Origin: Tabrizicola_A aquatica
Lineage (GTDB): Bacteria > Pseudomonadota > Alphaproteobacteria > Rhodobacterales > Rhodobacteraceae
Length of the DNA: 64,000 nucleotides
Reading direction: 5' to 3' (one strand)
Assembly: GCA_965194375.1 (NCBI GenBank)
Contig: CBDAEL010000001.1
Shown: positions 54,278-61,431 of the stretch, one piece after another
Position numbering within the stretch: position 1 is the first letter of the stretch
How the letters are laid out: every line of letters begins with the position of its first letter
Made by a program: the position numbers and the translations under genes
The notes under the pieces: generated by a model
What the model saw: the letters and a program-made list of their open reading frames with translations, nothing else
Databases searched by the model: none
Told to the model about the DNA's origin: nothing

Positions 54278-56995
54278 TCAGACGCCGGTTGCGTTGACTT
54301 GGATGTCCTCGTCGATCAGCACCGAAGGCCCGTTGGCACCCAGCGTGTAAAGCTTGAAGCCGTCTGGAGCATTCGCGACGCTGGTGACACCCGAGATATT
54401 GACGATGTCATCGGTTCCACCCACCACGGTCAGTTGCTTGTCCGCCCCAGTCAGCGCCAGAACCTGTGCGGGCGTGATCGTCAGGTTGGCATCTGCTGCC
54501 GACAGGTCGATCGTGCCGAAGTCAAAGGTCTGCAGCCCGCTGCGCGACAGGTCCACCACCACTTCGCCGGTGGTGTTGCGCAGGTAAAGCGTGCTGGACT
54601 CGTTGCCTGCCGCATCCTCGTTGTTGATGACAAGGTAGGTGCCATCAGGGATAGCCGCACCGAACATGGCCCAGTTGGCGTTCACGGTTTGGCCGCCGAC
54701 CTCTACCGTGCCCCTGAACTCGGACGCCGGGGTGATTTCAGTTGCCGTGCCCGCCGCGTTGACGGTGCGATAGGTGTAATCATCGGCCGAGACAGCGGTG
54801 GCGATACCGATCAGCTGGTTGCCCATCCCCGCATCGCCGACGCGCACCGGGTCTGCCGGAGCGACGGTGTCGACCCGGACGGTTTCAGCGTCCAGATGGC
54901 GGACGTTGCCGACCCAATCCCGGGCCGAGACTTGCACGGTGACTGGGATGTCATTGCCTTCGGGCAAGCGATTGTTCGGAACGGTGATGCTCCAAGTGCC
55001 GTTGGCGGTGGCGGTCGTCTCGATCGGAGCGCCGTTGTTGACGCGGACCCAGACCGTTGAGTTGGCCTCCACCGTGCCGGTGAGGGTCACCCCTGCGGCG
55101 GCCTCGGCGGCGTTGATGTAGCCATCGCCGCCAATTTGGCCGCCCCCACGGGTCAGCGGGGTGACGATGCGGTCAATCGCGACGTTCTGGGTTAGGGTGC
55201 TGGACAGGTTGTCATATTGGTCACGGGCGGTCGCCGTGACTTGCACGGAGGTCTGGCCCGCCGGGATGGCTGAGGCCGGAACGGTGGCCGTCCAGACCCC
55301 GTTCGCGCCGACGGTCACGGCACTGGCGGGCAGAGTCATATCGCCCCATTTCACGGTGACAGTGGAGCCGGGTTCGACAGTGCCGGTGATGGTGACGCCG
55401 TTCAGCGCCTCCATCGCGTTGACCGCGTCGGCGCCGGCTGCAAGGCTTGTTAGGTCATCCACCGCAGTCAGGCGGAAGTTTTGCACCTCGGTGTCGATCT
55501 GGATCGTGTGGCTGGTGGTGGCCGTGTTGCCAGCGGTGTCTGTCGCTTGCACCTGCACCGTGCCGGTGCGGGTGGTGAGGCCAAAGTTGGCAAAGGCAAA
55601 GGGGGCAGTCCAAGCGCCGTCGCCATTGGCGGTGACAGTGATGGATTGGCCTTCGAACGTGACTTTCACCGTCGCCCCCGGATCCGCAGTGCCGGTCAGG
55701 TTGAAGCTGCGGCTTTCCGACAGGGTCATGCGATCGTCGCCGCCGATCTGCCCGGCGGTCACATCCACCTCGGCTAGGGTGTCGATGGCGATGGTCTGGT
55801 TCAGCACCGTCTTGTTGCCCAGCGCGTCGGTGGCCGTGATGACGGCGGGCAGTTCGTAATACTGTCCAGCCGCGATCTGGGTTTTGGCAAAGGTGACCGA
55901 CCATTGGCCGTTTTGGCCGACTGTGGTGGTTTGTGTGTGACCGTTGATGACCACCTTGATCTCGGCGCCCACCTCCCCTGTGCCGCCAAGGCTGACGCCA
56001 TTGGCATATTCTGCAAGGTTTTCAATGTCGTTCTGCGTGGTCGTGCCAAAGCTGGTCTGCACGGCCGGGGGCGTCATATCGATGATGAAACCCGGTCCGG
56101 TCAGGTTGTGCGTCACGCCATTGGGTTGGCTCACCACCACCGAGGCGGTGTGTGACCCATCACCGGGCAACCCGTCAGAGGGGTAGGTCACCGACCAAGT
56201 GCCGTTCGGTCGGATTGTCGTCTCTTCGATCACCCCGCCAATCGTCACCTTGACCCGATCGCCAGGCTCGCCCGTGCCGGTCACGGTGATTGAGGGGTTG
56301 GTGGTGTTGGTCGTTAACGGATCGGCGTCTTGGGCGTCAACGGTCGGCGGGCGGCGCGTGTCGTCGCCGTCATCATCGCCGTCATCGTCGTCATCGCCGC
56401 CAGTGTCGTCGTCATCATCATCGCCGCCGCCGTCACCGCCCGTGCCGCCGCCGTTGCTTCCGCCGCCGCCGCCACCGCCGCCGATCACGGCCGCGCCGCC
56501 AACAACTGCCGCTGCGGCACCAAGGCCACCGGCGCCGCCCATCAGGCCGGGCACCAAAGCTGCCATACCGGCGGGCTCGTCCGAGGCACCAACGGCCCCC
56601 GCGACGCCATCAGCATCCGCAAAGCGCAGATCATCGAGTGGGCTCCACTTATCCCAGCCTTGCACCGCGCCGTATTCGGCAAAGAGCGCGCCATCGCCGG
56701 TGTTCGAAATCAGAACCTCGGTGATGGTGCCGTTGTCAGACAGGTAAAGCTTGTTTTGGCCTGCGGCGGCTTCGTCGAAGTAGCCCGAAAGCAGGATGCT
56801 GCGCCCATCGGCAAGCTGGATGACAAGGTCATTGCCCTGCTTTTCATACCCAATGATTGAGGCCCTGGACAGGTTCAGCGAGATGCTGTCGCCCGAACCG
56901 ACCTGAATGAAATTGCCCTGACCCTCACCAGCCACGCTGCCAAGTTGGGAACCGCCCGCAAAATCGCGGACAGCGAAATCAATCGCTGCAACCAT
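54278..56995 (-). CDS. BapA-like secreted adhesin with Ig-like repeats
   Basis: A 905-residue protein. A BapA-type prefix domain (LNLSRASIIGYEKQGNDLVI) is followed by a Gly-rich then Asp-rich linker (residues about 175-215). About five Ig-like repeats of 90-105 residues follow, each with a TGTxEPGxxVKV-type strand and NGTWSV-type turn. The C-terminus (GADKQLTVVGGTDDIVNISG) resembles type I secretion signals of Bap-like proteins. Start set at ATG 56995 with GGAG seven bases upstream. It is the probable cargo of the exporter downstream. Shorter than most Bap/Lap adhesins and without RTX repeats. Confidence 0.87.
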   Translation of the reverse strand: MVAAIDFAVRDFAGGSQLGSVAGEGQGNFIQVGSGDSISLNLSRASIIGYEKQGNDLVIQLADGRSILLSGYFDEAAAGQNKLYLSDNGTITEVLISNTGDGALFAEYGAVQGWDKWSPLDDLRFADADGVAGAVGASDEPAGMAALVPGLMGGAGGLGAAAAVVGGAAVIGGGGGGGGSNGGGTGGDGGGDDDDDDTGGDDDDDGDDDGDDTRRPPTVDAQDADPLTTNTTNPSITVTGTGEPGDRVKVTIGGVIEETTIRPNGTWSVTYPSDGLPGDGSHTASVVVSQPNGVTHNLTGPGFIIDMTPPAVQTSFGTTTQNDIENLAEYANGVSLGGTGEVGAEIKVVINGHTQTTTVGQNGQWSVTFAKTQIAAGQYYELPAVITATDALGNKTVLNQTIAIDTLAEVDVTAGQIGGDDRMTLSESRSFNLTGTADPGATVKVTFEGQSITVTANGDGAWTAPFAFANFGLTTRTGTVQVQATDTAGNTATTSHTIQIDTEVQNFRLTAVDDLTSLAAGADAVNAMEALNGVTITGTVEPGSTVTVKWGDMTLPASAVTVGANGVWTATVPASAIPAGQTSVQVTATARDQYDNLSSTLTQNVAIDRIVTPLTRGGGQIGGDGYINAAEAAAGVTLTGTVEANSTVWVRVNNGAPIETTATANGTWSITVPNNRLPEGNDIPVTVQVSARDWVGNVRHLDAETVRVDTVAPADPVRVGDAGMGNQLIGIATAVSADDYTYRTVNAAGTATEITPASEFRGTVEVGGQTVNANWAMFGAAIPDGTYLVINNEDAAGNESSTLYLRNTTGEVVVDLSRSGLQTFDFGTIDLSAADANLTITPAQVLALTGADKQLTVVGGTDDIVNISGVTSVANAPDGFKLYTLGANGPSVLIDEDIQVNATGV

Positions 56996-57123
56996 AATAC
57001 CACTCCGCCTCAAGACCGAACTGATGTGCCCGGCATATTGTTATGGGCCCGTCTTTTGCGGGCCGCTTGGCACGATCAATATTCGGGAACGAACACAATT
57101 TCTAGTATTGACTGCGAAAAAGC

Positions 57124-57143
57124 TCACATTTAGTCACATTTAG
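57124..57143. repeat. tandem 10-bp direct repeat upstream of the adhesin gene
   Basis: TCACATTTAG occurs twice head to tail, followed by TCAG, in the 335-bp gap between the adhesin gene and the divergent GntR gene. It lies about 130 bases before the adhesin start and could be a regulator binding site. Otherwise this gap is AT-rich with no recognisable gene. Confidence 0.45.
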
Positions 57144-57330
57144 TCAGAAACATGGTAAATATTATGGCTTTTCGGCGACAGTTGGCCACGTGAACCCCTG
57201 CCTAGGTCCTTGGTCAGATGGCGCGGTTGGAAGGCGTACTTCGAGGGTCGGGGCAGGCTGTCACGCCCAATTGGGGTGCCGGAGGTGATTTCTGCTTTAC
57301 TGACCCGGCGTTTCGGGCTTTTTCAGCGGT

Positions 57331-57981
57331 ATGGCTGGACAGACAGAGACATTGATCGAAACGATCTTGCAGTGGATCGACATCGGGCGGTTGAAGCCGG
57401 GCGATCTGATCGACGATGCCGCACTGGTCGCCGAGTTCTCGGTGTCCCGCACCCCGGTGCGCGAGGCGCTTTTGCAGCTTGAGGCGGTTGGCCTGATCCG
57501 CCGCCATCCCCGCAAAGGGGCTACGCTGTTTCGGCCCACGCTGGAAGAGTTCCTCGCCATTCTGGAGGTGCACGCCAAACTTGAAGGGCAGGCGGCAGGT
57601 CTGGCGGCAAGGCGGCTGTCCACCGGATGGGCCGCACGGCTTGAGGCAGCGGTTCTGGCCTGCGAGGCCCATGCGGCTGAAAAGGGCGATTCCGATCCAG
57701 ACGGCTATTATCAGTTGAACCTGCGATTTCACGAAACCGTGGCGCTGGCGGCAGGCAACCCGTTCCTGACCGAAATGATCAAGACCAATGCGCGCAAGCT
57801 TTTGGCCTATTACCGAGCGCGCTATCACTATGCGGGGGCCATCGCCCAATCGGCCCGCGAACACCGCGCGATCGCCCAACTGATCGAGGCGCGTGATGCG
57901 GACGCGGCCGAGGCGCTGATGCAGCGCCATGTGCAGTTCGATCAGATCACCGCGATGGATCTGTTGGCGGCGCTGTCGTGA
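57331..57981 (+). CDS. GntR-family transcriptional regulator with FCD domain
   Basis: A 216-residue FadR-type regulator. The winged helix contains EFSVSRTPVREALLQLEAVG and LIRRHPRKGATLF. The FCD domain begins near residue 75 and has the metal-ligand pattern (LNLRFHETVALAAGN, then EHRAIAQLIEARD). It probably responds to an organic acid. Convergent with the hydroxypyruvate isomerase-like gene, so that gene is one possible target. Confidence 0.92.
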   Translation: MAGQTETLIETILQWIDIGRLKPGDLIDDAALVAEFSVSRTPVREALLQLEAVGLIRRHPRKGATLFRPTLEEFLAILEVHAKLEGQAAGLAARRLSTGWAARLEAAVLACEAHAAEKGDSDPDGYYQLNLRFHETVALAAGNPFLTEMIKTNARKLLAYYRARYHYAGAIAQSAREHRAIAQLIEARDADAAEALMQRHVQFDQITAMDLLAALS

Positions 57982-58033
57982 TCGCGTGCCACTCCAAAGG
58001 TCTTGAACCGTTGCGCAGCGGCTGGCCGAGGAC

Positions 58034-58065
58034 GCCTCCGGCGGGAGTATTTGGGCCAAGATGAA
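58034..58065 (+). repeat. interspersed intergenic element, second copy
   Basis: GCCTCCGGCGGGAGTATTT followed by GGGCCAAGATGAA, between convergent genes. The GAGTATTT..GCCAAGATGAA part matches the element at 36204-36253 in reverse orientation. The start contains a small CGCC/GGCG hairpin. I recall similar sequences as common between genes in Rhodobacteraceae. Confidence 0.6.
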
Positions 58066-58104
58066 ATTGGGGTGAAAAAAGCTGGGCAGGCCGATCTTGT
58101 GCGG

Positions 58105-58881
58105 TCAACTGCCGATCGGCTGCGCGCGGGCTTTTAAGGCCTGCAGCCAGGCCAGCCCATGCACGGTGGCGCGGGCGGGTCGGTATTCGGCGGCGATCCA
58201 GCCGTTATAGCCCATGGCGTCAACCTCGGAGCAAAGGCCGGTCAAATCGAACCCGCCGCCGCCCGGTTCGTTGCGGCTGGGAAAGCCGGCGATCTGGATA
58301 TGGGAGACCTGCGCTTTATGACGGTCCCAGACCGCTTGAGCCTGCCCTTCGATCCGGGCGGCGTGCCACAGGTCAAACTGCAGACCGACCTGCGCCAAGC
58401 CCAGATCATCCAGAATTCGCGCGGCCTGATCGAAGTCGTTTAGGAAATACCCCGGCATGTCATCGGGGTTCAGCGGTTCGATCACCAGCCGCTGATCTGG
58501 TGCTTGCGCCGCTGCCCAAGCGAGGTTCTCGACGAACACCTGTTCGGCCTGCGGCCCCTTGGCCACCCCCGCCATCACATGGAGCCGTGCTGCCCCCAGC
58601 CGGTTGGCCAGATCGGCGCCGCGCAGAAAGCTGTCGCGAAACCGTGTTTCCTGTCCCGGCACAGCGGCAAAGCCGCGGTCCCCCGAGACCCAATCCCCCG
58701 GCGGGGTGTTCACCAGCGCCAAGGGCAGCCCGGCCAGCGCCGTTTGCCAATCGGTCACCGCATGGTCATAGGGAAACAAAACCTCGACCCCGTCAAACCC
58801 GGCCTGTGCCGCCAGCCCCGGCCGATCCAGCATCGGAACTTCGGTAAAGAGCATGGTCAGGTTGGCGGCAAAACGGGGCAT
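58105..58881 (-). CDS. hydroxypyruvate isomerase / 2-oxo-tetronate isomerase-like (Hyi/OtnI)
   Basis: A 258-residue TIM-barrel isomerase. The N-terminal RFAANLTMLFTEVPMLDR and AGFDGVEVLFPYD are family signatures. The catalytic Glu pair is in VIEPLNPDDMPGYFL and WIAAEYRP. It interconverts hydroxypyruvate or 2-oxo-tetronate with its aldehyde isomer. It directly abuts the DUF1285 gene upstream. Hyi and OtnI cannot be separated by eye. Confidence 0.85.
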   Translation of the reverse strand: MPRFAANLTMLFTEVPMLDRPGLAAQAGFDGVEVLFPYDHAVTDWQTALAGLPLALVNTPPGDWVSGDRGFAAVPGQETRFRDSFLRGADLANRLGAARLHVMAGVAKGPQAEQVFVENLAWAAAQAPDQRLVIEPLNPDDMPGYFLNDFDQAARILDDLGLAQVGLQFDLWHAARIEGQAQAVWDRHKAQVSHIQIAGFPSRNEPGGGGFDLTGLCSEVDAMGYNGWIAAEYRPARATVHGLAWLQALKARAQPIGS

Positions 58882-59481
58882 TCAATACAAATCCGCAGAT
58901 GGGATGACAGGAAAGAATCGACCCGAGGACCAGAGGCCAAACCAGCCCTGCCCGTCAACCGTTTCATGGGTGCCGAGATCAATCAGACGGTAAAAGGATT
59001 TGCGGTCGATGCGCGCCCAAAGCCCGCGGCGCACGTGGACATAGGGCGAGGGCTCACCCGTTGTCGCGTCACGCTCGACCCGAATCGGGTTGTCGGCCCC
59101 GGCCACCACCTTATCTTCGGTTTTGGTGAAAAAGGTCAGGGTCTGGTCTTTGCCAGCGCCCTCTACCTCAAAATCTACGGCATGCAGCGGCGCATCCTCG
59201 ACCACGATGCCGACCTTTTCCACCGGGGTGACGAGATAATACTTGCCGTCTTCCAGTTTGAGGATCGTTGAGAAGAGTTTCACCATCGGTGCGCGCCCAA
59301 TCGGGGTGCCTTGGTAGAACCAGGTCCCGTCCCGCGCGATGCGCATGTCGATGTCGCCGCAGAAATCCGGGCTCCACAGATGCACCGGCGGTGGCCCCTT
59401 TTTGGCGACGCCCGACACCGCCGACATTAGCCCGTCGGCGGAGGGTTTCACGATGAATTGTGCATCTTCGGCTTTTGCCAT
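58882..59481 (-). CDS. DUF1285 family protein
   Basis: A 199-residue protein of a conserved proteobacterial family of unknown function. Characteristic stretches: GDIDMRIARDGTWFYQGTPI, KLEDGKYYLVTPVEKVGI and VHVRRGLWARIDRKSFYRL. It has no signal peptide or membrane segment. Divergent from moxR; co-directional with the downstream isomerase, whose start is adjacent to its stop. Confidence 0.88.
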   Translation of the reverse strand: MAKAEDAQFIVKPSADGLMSAVSGVAKKGPPPVHLWSPDFCGDIDMRIARDGTWFYQGTPIGRAPMVKLFSTILKLEDGKYYLVTPVEKVGIVVEDAPLHAVDFEVEGAGKDQTLTFFTKTEDKVVAGADNPIRVERDATTGEPSPYVHVRRGLWARIDRKSFYRLIDLGTHETVDGQGWFGLWSSGRFFPVIPSADLY

Positions 59482-59539
59482 TTGTGCCCGGCCCTATGTT
59501 GCGGTCATATGCACATATAAACGCTTGCGGAGGAATGTC

Positions 59540-60556
59540 ATGGCCGAACCCCAAACTCAGGTTGCCGGGCTGGTTGCCGAGATCGAAGCCTTGGGCAGCA
59601 GGCTGGGCGAGGCCCGTGCCTCGGTTGCGCGGCGGTTCATTGGGCAGGAGACGGTGGTCGATCAGGTTCTGGCGGCCATGCTTTGCGGGGGCCATGCGCT
59701 CTTGGTCGGTTTGCCGGGGCTGGGCAAGACCATGCTGGTCGATACGCTCTCTACTGTGATGGGCCTGAAGTCGAACCGCATCCAGTTCACGCCCGATCTG
59801 ATGCCGGCCGATATTCTGGGCTCGGAAGTGTTGGAAACTGCCGCCGATGGCAGCCGCAGCTTTCGCTTTCTGGAAGGTCCGGTCTTTTGCCAGCTTTTGA
59901 TGGCCGATGAGATCAACCGCGCCAGCCCGCGCACGCAATCGGCGTTGTTGCAGGCGATGCAGGAAAAAGAGGTGACGATTGCCGGGCAGCATCGCCCGCT
60001 GGGCCGTCCGTTCCATGTGTTGGCCACGCAAAACCCCATCGAGCAGGAGGGCACCTATCCCTTGCCCGAAGCGCAGTTGGACCGGTTTTTGTTGCAGGTG
60101 AATGTTGATTACCCCACCCGTGCTGCGGAACGGGAGATCCTTTTGGCCACCACTGGTGCAACCGAGGCGGCCGCCCATGCGGTGTTTGATGCCGAAGGGC
60201 TTTTGGCGGCGCAGTCGGTCTTGCGGCGGATGCCGGTCGGCGATGCGGTGGTGGAGGCGATTTTGGATCTGGTGCGCGCCTGTCGTCCGGGTGAGCCGGA
60301 GGGCGCGGATCTGGCCGGATCTTTGGCTTGGGGGCCGGGGCCGCGGGCGGCGCAAGCCTTGATGCTGACGGTCCGGGCGCGGGCGCTTTTGGACGGTCGG
60401 CTTGCGCCGTCAATCGCTGATGTGGCTGCTATGGCGCGCCCCGTGTTGGAGCACCGGATGGCGCTTTCCTTTGCCGCACGGGCGCGGGGGGAAACCCTGA
60501 CCGGGTTGATTGACCGCGTGACCACCCGCACCTTGCGCCTTGAGGCCGCCGCTTGA
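59540..60556 (+). CDS. MoxR-family AAA+ ATPase
   Basis: A 338-residue MoxR ATPase. Walker A VGLPGLGKTMLVD is near residue 55, Walker B LLMADEINRASPRTQSAL near 117, and ATQNPIEQEGTYPLPEAQLD near 160 is the family signature. Start set at ATG 59540 with GGAGGA upstream. MoxR proteins act as chaperones for partner vWA/DUF58 proteins, which follow here. It overlaps the next gene by 4 bases. Confidence 0.95.
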   Translation: MAEPQTQVAGLVAEIEALGSRLGEARASVARRFIGQETVVDQVLAAMLCGGHALLVGLPGLGKTMLVDTLSTVMGLKSNRIQFTPDLMPADILGSEVLETAADGSRSFRFLEGPVFCQLLMADEINRASPRTQSALLQAMQEKEVTIAGQHRPLGRPFHVLATQNPIEQEGTYPLPEAQLDRFLLQVNVDYPTRAAEREILLATTGATEAAAHAVFDAEGLLAAQSVLRRMPVGDAVVEAILDLVRACRPGEPEGADLAGSLAWGPGPRAAQALMLTVRARALLDGRLAPSIADVAAMARPVLEHRMALSFAARARGETLTGLIDRVTTRTLRLEAAA

Positions 60557-61431
60557 CACTGGCCGCCGACCCAAAAGCACCCTTGCGCGCCGAGGCTGAG
60601 CTTCTTGGCCAGTCTTTGCCCGCGCTTTTGGCCGAGGCCGAGATGCTGGCGCAGACGGTGATGCTGGGCGAACACGGTCGCAAGCGGGCGGGGCAGGGCG
60701 ACGAGTTCTGGCAGTATCGCGCCGCCCATGCGGGGGATAGTGCGCGGGCGATTGACTGGCGCCGCTCGGCACGGGCTGACACGCCGTTTGTGCGTGAGCG
60801 TGAATGGCAAGCCGCGCAATCGGTGACGCTGTGGGCTGACCCCTCGCGCAGCATGGGGTTTTCAGGCGATGCCGCGCGGCCGACCAAGGGCGGGCGGGCC
60901 AAGGTATTGGCGCTGGCCTTGGGGATTTTGCTGTTGAAGGGCGGCGAGCGGGTGGGGCTGGCAGGCCAGCCGCCGCGCCCCGGCCGGGCGCAGATTGTCA
61001 CCTTGGCCAATGGCTTGGCCGAGGGGGCCGAGGATTATGGTCTGCCCGATGCCAGTGGCCTTGTTTCCCATGGTCGGGCCGTGTTCCTGTCCGATTTTCT
61101 GGGGCCGCTCGAGGGGTTGGAAACCGCGCTGGCCTTTGCTGCCGATCGCGGGGTGCGCGGGGTCTTGGTGCAAATCCTTGATCCGGCGGAGGAGGAATTT
61201 CCTTTCTCAGGCCGCACAGTGTTTCAATCCATGGGCGGCAGTCTCAGCCATGAAACCCAAAGCGCCGCTGCCCTGCGCGAGCGGTATCTGGCGCGGCTCG
61301 CGGAGCGCAAGGATCGTCTGACCGCCCTGTCGCGCGCCGTGGGCTGGCATTGCGCCTGCCACCACAGCGGCGATCCGGCACAATCGGCGCTCCTCTGGGC
61401 CTATCAGGCGCTGGCGGGGGGCAAGCGATGA
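60553..61431 (+). CDS. DUF58 (vWA-like) protein
   Basis: A 292-residue DUF58 protein. EFWQYRAAHAGDSARAIDWR near residue 50 is the family core, and SVTLWADPSRSMGFSG supplies a DXSXS-like metal-ion site of the vWA-type fold. The start is TTG 60553, overlapping the moxR stop (TTGA). Works with MoxR in an unknown envelope-related process. It overlaps the next gene by 4 bases. Confidence 0.9.
   Translation: MTLAADPKAPLRAEAELLGQSLPALLAEAEMLAQTVMLGEHGRKRAGQGDEFWQYRAAHAGDSARAIDWRRSARADTPFVREREWQAAQSVTLWADPSRSMGFSGDAARPTKGGRAKVLALALGILLLKGGERVGLAGQPPRPGRAQIVTLANGLAEGAEDYGLPDASGLVSHGRAVFLSDFLGPLEGLETALAFAADRGVRGVLVQILDPAEEEFPFSGRTVFQSMGGSLSHETQSAAALRERYLARLAERKDRLTALSRAVGWHCACHHSGDPAQSALLWAYQALAGGKR

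Noticed and set aside
56360..56500. Simple-sequence repeat as a CRISPR or satellite
   Set aside because: It is the codon-level signature of the Asp/Gly-rich linker of the adhesin; there are no spaced repeats, and no CRISPR array was seen anywhere.
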